Part shown: positions 51,352 to 61,096 of the stretch, piece after piece
How the letters are laid out: every line of letters starts with the position of its first letter
How positions within the stretch are numbered: the first letter of the stretch is position 1
Assembly (NCBI RefSeq): GCF_038051945.1
Contig: NZ_CP150302.1
Span: 4,960,001-5,024,000, forward strand
From: Paenibacillus sp. FSL H3-0469
GTDB lineage: Bacteria > Bacillota > Bacilli > Paenibacillales > Paenibacillaceae
Direction of reading: 5' to 3'
Length of the DNA: 64,000 nt
Notes under the pieces: generated by a model
Database searches by the model: none
What the model saw: the letters and a program-made list of their open reading frames with translations, nothing else
What the model was told of the DNA's origin: nothing
Translations under genes and position numbers: made by a program

Positions 51352-51373
51352 AAATCGAAACCGGTTTCGATTT
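51352..51373. promoter_or_regulatory. Perfect 22-bp palindromic LacI-type operator
   Basis: Half-site AAATCGAAACC is followed by its exact inverse GGTTTCGATTT with the central CG typical of LacI-family sites. It lies about 50 bases before the GH30 start. A 14-base identical stretch recurs inside the permease gene at 57409-57422. Confidence 0.85.
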
Positions 51374-51421
51374 CTTTCGTCCCTGATTTCGCTTGGCAAA
51401 AATAATAAAGGAGCGATGAAC

Positions 51422-52765
51422 ATGACAACAGTACAAACCGTAGTGACCGCCAAAGATACAGGGGATCGCCTGACTCCCAAGGAAGGCATTCATTTTAGTG
51501 CAGAGGGCGCCGCGGCAAAAGCAGATATCTTGTTGCGGCCGGAGCAGGCTTTCCAGACCATTATTGGTTTTGGCGGCGCATTCACAGAAGCAGCGGCGTA
51601 TACCCTGTCCCGGATGAGTCCGGCGAAGCGTACAGAGGTCATCCGGCGGTATTTCGACCCGGTAGACGGGCTGAATTACAGCATGGGCCGTGTGCATATC
51701 CATAGCTGTGACTTCGCACTCGGTAATTATACGTATGTGGAGGATGGGGATACGGAGCTTAAGACCTTCGATATCTCGCGTGACCATAAGTGGGTTCTGC
51801 CGCTGATTAAGGATGCTATGGAGGTCCGGGGCGGACCGTTCACCATGCTGGCCTCCCCGTGGAGCCCGCCCGCATGGATGAAGACCAACGGGGAGATGAA
51901 CAACGGCGGCTCGCTGAAGCCGGAGTATGCGCCGGTCTGGGCGCGGTATTATACCAAATTCATCGAAGCTTACCGCAAGGAAGGCGTTCCGGTCTGGGCG
52001 GTCTCTGTACAGAATGAGCCGGCAGCGGTGCAGACCTGGGATTCCTGTGTGTATAGTGCTGAGGAAGAGCGTGATTTTGTCAAAAACCATCTCGGCCCCG
52101 TGATGCACGAAGCCGGAATGGGTGATGTGAACATCGTGATCTGGGATCATAACCGCGACATTATGGTCGAGCGCGTGACCCCGATTTTGTCGGACCCGGA
52201 AGCTGCACAGTATGTCTGGGGGACCGGAATTCACTGGTACGGCGGCGAGGAGTTCGGCAATGTGGAGCAGGTGCATGAGCTTTTCCCGGATAAGCATGTG
52301 CTGTTCACTGAAGGCTGCCAGGAGGGCGGCGTGCGTCTGGGCGAATGGTTCACGGGCGAGCGCTACGGCCGCAATATGATCGGCGATCTTAATGCCTGGA
52401 CCGAAGGCTACCTGGACTGGAATCTGGTGCTGGACGAGACGGGCGGACCGAACCATGTGGGCAATCTCTGCGACGCTCCGGTGATTGCGGATACGGCTAC
52501 AGACAAGGTCCACTACAACAGCTCGTATTATTACATCGGGCATTTCAGCAAATTCATCGCTCCGGGTGCAGTGCGGATCGGCCTGGATTCGGCGGCAGAG
52601 GGTGTACTGTCAGCCGCATTCCGTAATCCGGACGGCAGCCTCGCTGTGGTGCTGATGAACGAAGGCGGGGAAGCCCGTACGCTGACGCTGGAACTGGGCG
52701 GCGAGACTGCTGAGTGCACGCTGCCTGCGCACTCTATTGCGACACATGTGATTACACAGGCTTAG
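51422..52765 (+). CDS. GH30 glycoside hydrolase (glucosylceramidase-like)
   Basis: A 447-residue enzyme without a signal peptide, so probably cytoplasmic. GH30 features are present: FGGAFTEAAAYTLSRM near the N terminus, the acid/base glutamate in VSVQNEPAAVQ and the nucleophile glutamate in LFTEGCQEGG, with a C-terminal beta domain (GSLAVVLMNEGGEARTLTLE). The likely substrate is a beta-glucosidic or beta-xylosidic oligosaccharide. The ATG at 51422 has AAAGGAG eight bases upstream; the ATG at 51416 is too close. It is controlled by the LacI operator upstream and precedes a phosphorylase gene. Confidence 0.92.
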   Translation: MTTVQTVVTAKDTGDRLTPKEGIHFSAEGAAAKADILLRPEQAFQTIIGFGGAFTEAAAYTLSRMSPAKRTEVIRRYFDPVDGLNYSMGRVHIHSCDFALGNYTYVEDGDTELKTFDISRDHKWVLPLIKDAMEVRGGPFTMLASPWSPPAWMKTNGEMNNGGSLKPEYAPVWARYYTKFIEAYRKEGVPVWAVSVQNEPAAVQTWDSCVYSAEEERDFVKNHLGPVMHEAGMGDVNIVIWDHNRDIMVERVTPILSDPEAAQYVWGTGIHWYGGEEFGNVEQVHELFPDKHVLFTEGCQEGGVRLGEWFTGERYGRNMIGDLNAWTEGYLDWNLVLDETGGPNHVGNLCDAPVIADTATDKVHYNSSYYYIGHFSKFIAPGAVRIGLDSAAEGVLSAAFRNPDGSLAVVLMNEGGEARTLTLELGGETAECTLPAHSIATHVITQA

Positions 52766-53080
52766 GCCTGCGGGCTTGTAAAAAGGAGGAGTGGATGGTG
52801 GTAGCGGTTGCTGCATCAATGCTAAGCACCAGTACTACCGCACCTGTGTCACTTACCTGTGCACTTCTTACCTGCGCCGCTCACCACACTCGCATCTTTG
52901 AATCTATCAGCTCTCCCTTCCTGCGGCTTTATGAAACTGTTGTACTTTGTTTGTATGAAATGCAATTGCCCTGCAAGTTAAATCCCATAAGCAAGCTCCG
53001 CACTTAAGCACTGGTTGCTATAGCAGATCGGCTGAAGCGGGGCACATAAGTATTGATAGATACTTTAGGAGGAGTAATTA
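52766..53080. other. Gap between GH30 and phosphorylase genes
   Basis: 315 bases without a gene. It holds TGTTGTACTTTG and a GTATG-AAATGCAATTG stretch resembling the TTGTA repeat elements, and the ribosome site AGGAGG of the next gene. No terminator or promoter stands out. Confidence 0.5.
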
Positions 53081-56000
53081 ATGAGCCATTATACTTTTGA
53101 TTCAGGAAAATTTATCATCGAGCAGTTCCACGAAGGCAAGCCGTTTGCCAGCTTCCTGCCCGGCCTGGCCGGACTGAAGGGGATTCCGATGTGGACATTC
53201 TATGTGAACCGCGGCCAAGGGATCAGCAGCTTCGGCGTGCGGGACAAAAACTCGCCGATCATGGAGTTCTCGCCGGCCAACATCTCCTACAAGAATGTAA
53301 CATCGACCGGCTTCCGCACCTTCATCAAGCTGAAGGGGAGCAGGGAGATCTATGAACCGTTCCAGTCGGCCCGTCCGGACCCTGAAGCCAAGCGGATCAT
53401 GACCATTCTGCCGAACGGTCTAACTATTGAGGAGACGCATGAAGGACATGGACTGAAGAACACGGTCCACTACTTCAACCTTCCCGGGGATGATTATGCT
53501 GCGCTGGTCCGTCAGGTGGAGATTCAGAACATCGGCGGGGCTGAGCTTGAGCTTGAATTGCTGGACGGTCTGCCGGAGGTACTTCCGTTCGGGGTAGAGA
53601 ACAGCAACTATAAGGAGATGGGGAACCTGCTCCGCAGCTGGATGGATGTGTTCAACCTGGAGAACGGAATCCCGTTCTACAAGCTGCGCTCGGGCACGAA
53701 TGACGATGCCGAAATCGGTAAGATCGAGAGCGGGCATTTCTATCTCTCCTCCACAGCGGAAGGGGAGCTGCTCCGCCCGCTGGTAGACTATGAAGTGATC
53801 TTTGGCGGGAATACTTCACTGACCTATCCCGACCGCTTCGCGGCGCTTCCGCTGGCAGAGCTGCTGGCACAGCCGCAGTATCCGGTCAACAAGGTGCCGT
53901 GCGGCTTCAGCGGCACAGCCCGGACACTGGCCCCGGGGGCTTCGCTGAAGCTGAACACGATCATCGGGCATGTGAATGATATTGCCCGGATCAATGAACG
54001 GACGGCGGAGCTGTGCCGTGAGGAATATTTTGCTGCCAAATCCCTTGAAGCTGCTGCGCTGACCGAGGAGTTAACTGCGGATATCGCCACCCGGACGTCC
54101 TCGCCGGTCTTCGACGCATATTGCCGCCAGTCCTATCTCGATAATTTCCTGCGCGGGGGTTATCCGTTTATCTTTGACAATGGGGAAGAGGGCTTCGTCG
54201 TCCATCTCTATTCCCGCAAGCATGGTGATATGGAACGGGATTATAATTTCTTCTCGCTGGCTCCTGAATATTATTCGCAGGGGAACGGGAATTTCCGCGA
54301 TATGAACCAGAACCGCCGCAACGACGTCTTCTTCCATCCCAAGGTGGGCAGCTTCAATATCAAAATGTTCTATAGCCTGATTCAGGCAGACGGCTACAAT
54401 CCGCTCAGTGTGCAGGGCACCAGCTTCGAGATTCTACCGGGTGCGGAGGAGCAGCTTAAGACCTGGCTGGCCGGGGCGCTTGCGGAGCAGCATGCGGGAC
54501 TCAACAAGCTTTTGGCCGGACGCTTCACCGCAGGCAGTCTGATTAACTATATTGCCGATCAGCAGATTGCGTTAGCCCTAAGCGAGCAGGAATTCCTCAG
54601 CGGGGTGCTTGCGCTGTCGCAACAGAACATTGAAGCCGCCTTCGGCGAGGGATTCTGGTCGGATCACTGGACGTATAACCTGGATCTGGTGGAAGGCTAT
54701 CTGGATATTTATCCTGAGCGCCTTGGGGAGCTGCTGTTCGGAGATGAGACGTATGCGTTCTACGACTCTCCGGCCTATGTCCTGCCGCGCAGCGAGAAGT
54801 ATGTAATCAGCGGCGGCAAGGTACGGCAGTTCGGAGCCCTGCTGGAGGACGAGGAGAAGCTGCACAAGCTGAAGCGCAAGGCATCCGGTACCGAGTGGCT
54901 GCGCACGCAAGGCGGGCACGGTGAGATCTACCGGACCAGCCTATTTGTGAAAATGCTGTCGCTCGCTCTGAATAAATTCGCCACGCTTGATCCCTACGGT
55001 ATGGGGGTGGAAATGGAGGCGAACAAGCCGGGCTGGAACGATGCAATGAACGGGCTGCCGGGCCTGATCGGCTCCGGGATGAGCGAGACGCTGGAGCTGA
55101 AGCGGATGCTGGTCTTCATGGCGGAAGCGCTGAAGAACAGTGCGGAGCTTCCGTCCACAGTTGCCCTCCCATCGGAGATCGCGGCGCTGCTGACACAAGT
55201 AGGTCAGGCTGTAACGGAAGTGCTGGACGGCTCGCTGGACCCATTCGCGTACTGGGACCGCGTGGCCTCGGCGCGTGAGGCATACCGCGCGGACATCCGT
55301 TTCGGGATTACTGGTGAGACCAGCGATGTCTCCCTTAAGGTGATTCGCGGAATGCTGGAGCAATGGCTGCGCAAGACCGATCAGGGGATCGCGCGTGCGG
55401 TGGAGATGGGCGGCGGACTGGTTCCTACCTATTTCCGGTTCGAAGCCACGCGCTTCCGGCCGGTCACGGATGCAGCCGGCGAGCCGGTCATCAGCGGCTA
55501 TGGACTGCCGAAGGCAGTCGTAGAGGAATTCGAGGCCTCGGCGCTGCCGTATTTCCTGGAAGGTCCGACCCGCTGGCTCAAAACGCTAGATGATCTTGAG
55601 ACGGCCAAGGACATATACAGCAAGGTGAAGCAGAGCGGGCTGTTCGATCCGGTCACCTCGATGTACCGCACTTCGGTATCGCTGGAGGAAGAGGGGCATG
55701 AGATCGGCCGCATCCGGGCGTTCACCGCAGGCTGGCAGGAGCGGGAATCGAACTTCCTGCACATGTCGTATAAATACTTGCTTGAGCTGCTGAAGGCGGG
55801 GCTGTATGAAGAATTCTACAGTGAGCTGAGAACATCGCTGATTCCCTTCCTTGACCCTGAGGTCTACGGACGCAGCACGCTGGAGAATTCCTCGTTCATC
55901 GCAACGGGCGGCAACCCTGACCCGCATACACACGGACGGGGATTTGTAGCGCGGCTGAGCGGCTCTACGGCCGAGTTCCTGAGCATGTGGAGAACGATGA

Positions 56001-56308
56001 TGGCAGGCAGCAGCCTGTTCGCTATGGAGGATGGCGAACTAACACTGGCGCTGCATCCGGCCCTGCCCGGCTGGCTGTTCGACGGGCAGGGAGAGGTCTC
56101 CTTCAAGCTGCTGGGCAGCACGGAAGTGACGTACGTGAATCCGCGTCATGCGGATACCTTCGGCGATAGCAAGGCGGTTATTCAGCAGATGAAGCTGGAA
56201 TTCCGCAGCGGCGAGGAACGCAGTGTATCCGGCGGCCTGCTGCGCGGCGCAGATGCCGAGGCCTTGCGGCGCGGGGAGATTGCCGCGATCCGTGCGGTGA
56301 TGGAATAA
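53081..56308 (+). CDS. Large GH94-like glycoside phosphorylase (cellobiose phosphorylase type)
   Basis: A 1075-residue cytoplasmic protein. Overall layout is that of beta-glucan/cellobiose phosphorylases: an N-terminal beta-sandwich (SGKFIIEQFHEGKPFASFLP), an (alpha/alpha)6 barrel with the general-acid region EANKPGWNDAMNGLPGL and a C-terminal jelly roll. Its length and the starting sequence suggest the large oligoglucan phosphorylases (GH149/GH161 or long GH94 types) rather than classical ~800-residue cellobiose phosphorylase. It would split beta-glucosyl oligosaccharides with phosphate to give sugar-1-phosphate, consistent with the GH30 and ABC importer around it. Exact family is unsettled. 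AGGAGG precedes the ATG. Confidence 0.82.
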   Translation: MSHYTFDSGKFIIEQFHEGKPFASFLPGLAGLKGIPMWTFYVNRGQGISSFGVRDKNSPIMEFSPANISYKNVTSTGFRTFIKLKGSREIYEPFQSARPDPEAKRIMTILPNGLTIEETHEGHGLKNTVHYFNLPGDDYAALVRQVEIQNIGGAELELELLDGLPEVLPFGVENSNYKEMGNLLRSWMDVFNLENGIPFYKLRSGTNDDAEIGKIESGHFYLSSTAEGELLRPLVDYEVIFGGNTSLTYPDRFAALPLAELLAQPQYPVNKVPCGFSGTARTLAPGASLKLNTIIGHVNDIARINERTAELCREEYFAAKSLEAAALTEELTADIATRTSSPVFDAYCRQSYLDNFLRGGYPFIFDNGEEGFVVHLYSRKHGDMERDYNFFSLAPEYYSQGNGNFRDMNQNRRNDVFFHPKVGSFNIKMFYSLIQADGYNPLSVQGTSFEILPGAEEQLKTWLAGALAEQHAGLNKLLAGRFTAGSLINYIADQQIALALSEQEFLSGVLALSQQNIEAAFGEGFWSDHWTYNLDLVEGYLDIYPERLGELLFGDETYAFYDSPAYVLPRSEKYVISGGKVRQFGALLEDEEKLHKLKRKASGTEWLRTQGGHGEIYRTSLFVKMLSLALNKFATLDPYGMGVEMEANKPGWNDAMNGLPGLIGSGMSETLELKRMLVFMAEALKNSAELPSTVALPSEIAALLTQVGQAVTEVLDGSLDPFAYWDRVASAREAYRADIRFGITGETSDVSLKVIRGMLEQWLRKTDQGIARAVEMGGGLVPTYFRFEATRFRPVTDAAGEPVISGYGLPKAVVEEFEASALPYFLEGPTRWLKTLDDLETAKDIYSKVKQSGLFDPVTSMYRTSVSLEEEGHEIGRIRAFTAGWQERESNFLHMSYKYLLELLKAGLYEEFYSELRTSLIPFLDPEVYGRSTLENSSFIATGGNPDPHTHGRGFVARLSGSTAEFLSMWRTMMAGSSLFAMEDGELTLALHPALPGWLFDGQGEVSFKLLGSTEVTYVNPRHADTFGDSKAVIQQMKLEFRSGEERSVSGGLLRGADAEALRRGEIAAIRAVME

Positions 56309-56329
56309 CAGTTATAGAATGTATGGAGA

Positions 56330-56355
56330 GGAGGTCCTTGGGGGCCTCCTTTCTG
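56330..56355 (+). terminator. Terminator of the phosphorylase gene
   Basis: GGAGGTCC pairs with GGGCCTCC (one wobble) across a TTGG loop and is followed by TTTCT. Confidence 0.7.
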
Positions 56356-56521
56356 ATTGTCTGTTGTGAATAAGGCGAGTAGGCCGAATGTACTTGGAAA
56401 ACCGATCACAATCGCAACGTGCTGACGCGGAGGCCTGCATAAGTGCAAATCCTGTCAAGCAAACAATTAGCTTATAATAGTGGGTATATATCTGTTAACA
56501 GGAGAGGAGCAGGATGAAGAA

Positions 56522-57187
56522 ATGAGCGAGCTTAAGATGGGACTGATTGAGAAGTACTCTATGATTGTTCCGGCCGCGCAGCGGGAGGCATGGGAGGCGA
56601 AGGGTTGGGTGGAGGAACCTGCGTTCAGGGATTTCCACTATGAGGCGGAAGAAGGCGAGACGATGATGACCGCCAGACCCCGGACCCTGACAGAGATCGA
56701 CACAGACTCGCTGCGGGGCAGTAGGGCAGTGAGTTTCTCTACCCATCTGGGAACCTATGGCATGGGCGGCCCCGGGTTCTTCGGATTGTTGCTGGAGAAG
56801 GAGGGGATTAGGCAGTATATTGTGTATGCCGTTTGGGCATCGGGCCAATATATTCTGCTGGATGGGAGAGTGATTGAATGCCACCTGAGATATAACGGGA
56901 GCCACCGGCCGTGGTTATCCAGCTGGGCAGGGGAGCCTGAGGAAGAGAACTGGGATGAGCTTACAGCAAAAATAACCGGGAGCGTAGTGTCCGCTGTCCA
57001 GCTGACGGATGAGGAGCTGCGGCTTGAGCTGACGCAGGAAGGCACGCGATCCCAGCTTATTTTCTACAAATACCATCAGGATCTGCCGCCGCTCGGAAAC
57101 GGCCAGCCGCGCAAGCCTGCCTTTGAGGACAGCGTGATCGGTGATTATATTGTACTATCGGAGGAGCAGGCGGTTCTGCATGTGTAA
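56522..57187 (+). CDS. Protein of unknown function
   Basis: A 221-residue soluble acidic protein. No family is recognised. Visible features include SELKMGLIEKYSMIVPAAQR at the N terminus, GTYGMGGPGFFGLLLE and YIVYAVWASGQYILLDGRVI. The ATG at 56522 is chosen; AGGAT is six bases upstream, and a TATAAT lies at 56473. The frame is open from 56480. It stands alone between the phosphorylase and the sugar importer; a link to them is not shown. A CGGCTTGG/CCAAGCCG hairpin follows at 57196-57231. Confidence 0.7.
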   Translation: MSELKMGLIEKYSMIVPAAQREAWEAKGWVEEPAFRDFHYEAEEGETMMTARPRTLTEIDTDSLRGSRAVSFSTHLGTYGMGGPGFFGLLLEKEGIRQYIVYAVWASGQYILLDGRVIECHLRYNGSHRPWLSSWAGEPEEENWDELTAKITGSVVSAVQLTDEELRLELTQEGTRSQLIFYKYHQDLPPLGNGQPRKPAFEDSVIGDYIVLSEEQAVLHV

Positions 57188-57284
57188 CAGGCCCCGGCTT
57201 GGGGAGTTCAGAAGAATGCTCCAAGCCGAAAAATGAGCCCCTAAATACGAAAAATGAGGCCTTTTACCGTATACCTAAAACGCA

Positions 57285-57316
57285 TACAATACTTACATAG
57301 AGATGAAAACGCTTCA
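57285..57316 (+). promoter_or_regulatory. Promoter and CRE-like site of the sugar ABC operon
   Basis: A TACAAT -10-like box at 57285 is followed by TGAAAACGCTTCAC at 57303-57316, resembling a CcpA site (TGAAAGCGCTTTCA) with one base missing in the right half. Position after the start point fits catabolite repression. The -35 box is weak. Confidence 0.45.
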
Positions 57317-57348
57317 CAATAAAGATAGGTATTTTGGAGGTCCATACG

Positions 57349-58338
57349 ATGGAGAACAAACGTAACACCAAGCCGAATCCGGCTATGGGGCCGCTCATTC
57401 CGGCGTCAATCGAAACCGGTTCAGGTCGCAAAAACACACTGTGGAGAAAGTTTGTAGCCCAGCGTCATCTGCAGACCATGGCCCTGCTCGGCGTAGTCTG
57501 GATGATCATTTTCAACTACATCCCGATTTATGGCTTGATTATTTCCTTCAAGGAATATAACATCGTCAAGTCGATTGCCGAAGCCCCATGGGTAGGGCTG
57601 GAGCATTTCAGGGAGTTGTTCGCTGACGAGGATCTGCCGAATGTCATCCGTAACACGCTTGGCATCAGCTTGATTAAGCTGTTCATCGGTTTTCCGCTGC
57701 CGATCATATTCGCCCTGTTCCTCAATGAGGTCCGTTCCATCAGATACAAGAAGGCTATTCAGACGATCTCCTATCTGCCGCATTTCCTGTCCTGGGTTGT
57801 GCTTGGCGGGATTCTGGCCACCTGGCTGGCTGATGTAGGGATTATCAATAATATTCTGCTTGCACTCAATCTGATTGACAAGCCGATTACCTATCTGGCT
57901 GAGCCCAGTTACTTCTGGACCATTATTATTACTTCCGACATTTGGAAGGAGCTTGGCTGGTCCGCCATTATCTATCTCGCGGCCATCGCCGGCGTATCTC
58001 CGGAAATGTACGAAGCAGCAACGATTGACGGAGCGGGACGCTTCCAGAAAATGTGGTTTGTCACACTGCCGGCAATCCGGGCAACAATCAGCATTCTGTT
58101 CGTTCTGGCCGTCAGCGGGGTACTGAATTCCAACTTCGACCAGATTTTGGTCCTGCGGAACTCACTCAATGACAGTGCTTCTAATGTAATTGACTACTAT
58201 ATCTATCAAACGGGTATTGTCTCCAACCGCTTCTCCTATTCTGCGGCGGTCACCCTGGTCAAAGCGGTTATAGCACTGATTCTGCTGCTGATTGCCAACC
58301 AGGTATCCAAAAAAATCAACGACACGTCGCTGTTCTAG
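57349..58338 (+). CDS. Sugar ABC transporter permease, LplB type
   Basis: A 329-residue permease. A hydrophilic N-terminal stretch of about 40 residues is followed by six helices and an EAA-type loop YEAATIDGAGRFQKMWFVTL. The N-terminal extension and WMIIFNYIPIYGLIISFKEY are typical of the LplB/YtcP group found with YesM/YesN regulators. The ATG at 57349 has TTTGGAGG upstream. Substrates of this group are complex oligosaccharides; a beta-glucan or xylan fragment would fit the neighbouring enzymes. Confidence 0.92.
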   Translation: MENKRNTKPNPAMGPLIPASIETGSGRKNTLWRKFVAQRHLQTMALLGVVWMIIFNYIPIYGLIISFKEYNIVKSIAEAPWVGLEHFRELFADEDLPNVIRNTLGISLIKLFIGFPLPIIFALFLNEVRSIRYKKAIQTISYLPHFLSWVVLGGILATWLADVGIINNILLALNLIDKPITYLAEPSYFWTIIITSDIWKELGWSAIIYLAAIAGVSPEMYEAATIDGAGRFQKMWFVTLPAIRATISILFVLAVSGVLNSNFDQILVLRNSLNDSASNVIDYYIYQTGIVSNRFSYSAAVTLVKAVIALILLLIANQVSKKINDTSLF

Positions 58339-58356
58339 GACAAGGAGGACCTATAT

Positions 58357-59247
58357 ATGTTCGCTCTAAAACGTAAAACCAAAGGTGAAGCCATCTTTGA
58401 TATCGTCAATAATCTGGTCATGCTCTGCGTCTGCTTCCTGACGCTGTATCCGATCTGGTATGTGCTGGTCAATTCCTTCAATGACGGGAACGACGCCATG
58501 CTGGGCGGGATCTACTGGTGGCCGCGGATGATCACGCTGAAGAACTTCGAAGCGGTATTCGCAAGCCCGGGCATTATGCTCGCCATGGGGATTACGGTAG
58601 CCAAGACCGTGCTTGGTGTCGCTGTCCATGTATTCTTCACTGCAATGGTGGCGTATGCTTTATCCCGCAGGGATCTGGTAGGCGGCAAAATCTACATCCT
58701 GATCGGCACTATTACGCTGTTCTTCAACGGCGGTCTGATTCCGACCTTCCTGCTGAACCGCGACCTTCATCTGCTGGATAACTTCCTGGTCTATATCATT
58801 CCGGTGATGTTCAGCTTCTTCGATCTCATTATCTTCATGACCTTCTTCCGGGAGATCCCCGAGGGTCTGGAGGAAGCGGCCCGGATTGACGGGGCCAATG
58901 ACTGGTCTATCTTCCTGCGTATCGTTCTTCCGGTCTCCATGCCGGTCATTGCTACCATTGCGCTGTTCCACGGCGTGTATCAATGGAATGATTATTTTGC
59001 CGGAATTATCTATATCAACAATGTGGATCTGCAGCCGATTCAGACGTATCTGTTCCGTGTAGTCGCCCAGTCCAGCTCCAATACCATGATGGTGGCTGTC
59101 CAGGGTAACGCGGCAACGAGATCGGTAACGTCCCAGTCCATCAAGCTGGCAACCATGGTTGTCACTACGCTGCCTATCGTATTCGTCTATCCGTTCCTGC
59201 AGCGTTATTTCGTCAAAGGCATGATGATCGGCTCCATCAAGGGCTGA
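58357..59247 (+). CDS. Sugar ABC transporter permease, LplC/AraQ type
   Basis: A 296-residue permease with six helices and EAA loop EEAARIDGANDWSIFLRIVL. It starts 18 bases after the LplB stop with AAGGAGG. The C-terminal FLQRYFVKGMMIGSIKG is typical for the AraQ/LplC branch. Together with the preceding permease it forms the importer channel. No ATPase is encoded; these systems usually share a common MsmX-type ATPase. Confidence 0.92.
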   Translation: MFALKRKTKGEAIFDIVNNLVMLCVCFLTLYPIWYVLVNSFNDGNDAMLGGIYWWPRMITLKNFEAVFASPGIMLAMGITVAKTVLGVAVHVFFTAMVAYALSRRDLVGGKIYILIGTITLFFNGGLIPTFLLNRDLHLLDNFLVYIIPVMFSFFDLIIFMTFFREIPEGLEEAARIDGANDWSIFLRIVLPVSMPVIATIALFHGVYQWNDYFAGIIYINNVDLQPIQTYLFRVVAQSSSNTMMVAVQGNAATRSVTSQSIKLATMVVTTLPIVFVYPFLQRYFVKGMMIGSIKG

Positions 59248-59346
59248 TGATCTCCTTGCTACCAGGTAACTCCTCCAGCGCCCGGGTGTCTTATGGGCAA
59301 CGGGGTTGAGCTTATAATTATTATTTTCTAGAAAAGGGGTAAACAA

Positions 59347-61029
59347 ATGGGTATGAAACATAAGCCAAAGAAAATGGGCCTGCTGCTTGCAGGGCTAATG
59401 CTGACCTCCTTGGCGGCAGGCTGCTCCAGCAGCAATAACGCAAGCGGGAGTAATACACCGGCGAATGCGGAAGCTACCAAAGCACCAGCCACAGAAACAA
59501 CAGCACCTGCACTGAACGCAGATGAGCCTGGCTGGAAAAGCGATACTTCACCGATCACCTTCGACTGGTACCTGAACTTTGCCTGGTTCGCCAACAAGTG
59601 GGGCGTTGACCCGACTTCGCAATATATTACGAAGAAGACCGGCGTTAACGTGAACTTCATCGTTCCTGCCGGCAATGAGAATGAAAAGCTGAATACGCTG
59701 ATTGCTTCCGGCAAGCTGCCAGACTTCATCACGCTCGGCTACTGGGAAGATGCAATCAAAAAAATGGTGGAAGGCGAGCTGGTGCTTCCGCTGAACAAGC
59801 TGGCTGAGGAATATGACCCGTACTTCTTCAAGGTCTCGGATAAAGATAAGCTGGGCTGGTACACACAGCCGGACGGTAACGTCTACGGCTATCCTAACTC
59901 CTCCTCTTCTCCTGCCGACTACGAGAAATATGGTGATACTTATATCTCGAACCAGACCTTCGCAGTCCGTAAGGATATCTATGAAGCGATCGGCAGCCCG
60001 GATATGCGCACACCTGAAGGCTTCCTCGGCGCTCTGAAGGCAGCCCAGGAGAAATTCCCAGAAGTGAACGGACAGCCGCTGATTCCGCTCGGTCTGCATG
60101 AGTTCACCGAGAACGGCAATGATTCCCTTGAAGGCTACATTCAGAACTTCCTGAATATCCCTTGGGAAAAAGACGGCAAGGTCTATGACCGTGAGACGGA
60201 CCCTGAGTATGTCCGCTGGATGAAGACCCTCCGCCAGGCGAACCAGGACGGACTGCTTGCGAAGGATATCTTCATTGACAAGCGTGCTCAAATGGAAGAA
60301 AAGATCGTACAGGGCCGCTACTTCGCCATGCTCTATCAACGTACGGACTTTGCTTCCCAGCTCGGTACGATTTTCCAGAAGAACCCTGAGCAGGTGTACA
60401 TTGCAGTAGACGGTCCGGCTAACACCAAGATGGATCAGCCTGCACTGAACGGCCCCGGGATCTCCGGCTGGACGGTAACCCTGATCTCGAAGGATGTTAA
60501 GGATAAGGCGCGTGCGATTAAATTCCTCAGCTATCTGAACAGTGAAGAAGGCAACAAGGATCTTTATCTGGGCGAAAAAGGGGTCAGCTATGATACAATT
60601 GACGGCAAGGACCAGTTCCTGCCTGAAGCGCATAAGCTCATGAACTCAGACCGTGCAGCCTTCGATAAGCAATACGGCTCCTCCTTCACCTTCTGGATGC
60701 TGCAAAATACGAATATTACCGACCAGTGGAAACCGGAATCCGTTGAACCGTTCAAGCAACTGGAAGACTGGACCAAAGGCAAATCGATCAATACTTCAGA
60801 GTTCCAGTTAATCGATCCTACGGGTAACTCACCGGAAGGCATTATCGCCACCAAGCTGAAACAGCTCCGCGGCAAGACGATGCCGAAGCTGCTGATGGCT
60901 GATTCCGATGCGGAATTCGACAAGATCTGGACGGAATATATTGCGAAGAAGGAAAAAGAAGGCCAAGCGACCTTCGATGCTTACCGCCAGACGAAATATG
61001 AAGAGAACAAGAAAAAACTCGGAATGTAA
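59347..61029 (+). CDS. Extracellular sugar-binding lipoprotein, LplA type
   Basis: A 560-residue lipoprotein. The signal peptide has lipobox LTSLAAGCSS followed by a Ser/Asn/Ala/Thr linker. The mature region is a family-1 solute-binding protein (ITFDWYLNFAWFANKW, TLIASGKLPDFITLGYWEDA), longer than maltose-binding proteins, as usual in LplA. AAGGGG precedes the ATG. It captures the oligosaccharide for the two permeases encoded just upstream. A hairpin after the stop may lower transcription into the regulator genes. Confidence 0.93.
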   Translation: MGMKHKPKKMGLLLAGLMLTSLAAGCSSSNNASGSNTPANAEATKAPATETTAPALNADEPGWKSDTSPITFDWYLNFAWFANKWGVDPTSQYITKKTGVNVNFIVPAGNENEKLNTLIASGKLPDFITLGYWEDAIKKMVEGELVLPLNKLAEEYDPYFFKVSDKDKLGWYTQPDGNVYGYPNSSSSPADYEKYGDTYISNQTFAVRKDIYEAIGSPDMRTPEGFLGALKAAQEKFPEVNGQPLIPLGLHEFTENGNDSLEGYIQNFLNIPWEKDGKVYDRETDPEYVRWMKTLRQANQDGLLAKDIFIDKRAQMEEKIVQGRYFAMLYQRTDFASQLGTIFQKNPEQVYIAVDGPANTKMDQPALNGPGISGWTVTLISKDVKDKARAIKFLSYLNSEEGNKDLYLGEKGVSYDTIDGKDQFLPEAHKLMNSDRAAFDKQYGSSFTFWMLQNTNITDQWKPESVEPFKQLEDWTKGKSINTSEFQLIDPTGNSPEGIIATKLKQLRGKTMPKLLMADSDAEFDKIWTEYIAKKEKEGQATFDAYRQTKYEENKKKLGM

Positions 61030-61045
61030 GTTTTAAAATATAAGA

Positions 61046-61078
61046 CCCAAATGGCCCGCATACTGCGGGCTTTTGGGC
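61046..61078 (+). terminator. Hairpin between binding-protein and sensor genes
   Basis: GCCCGC-ATACT-GCGGGC with a T4 run, nested in an outer CCCAAA/TTTGGG, lies 20 bases before the sensor kinase. It probably acts as a partial terminator, so the binding protein is made in excess. Confidence 0.7.
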
Positions 61079-61096
61079 TATTTTCAAGAGGTGGGC

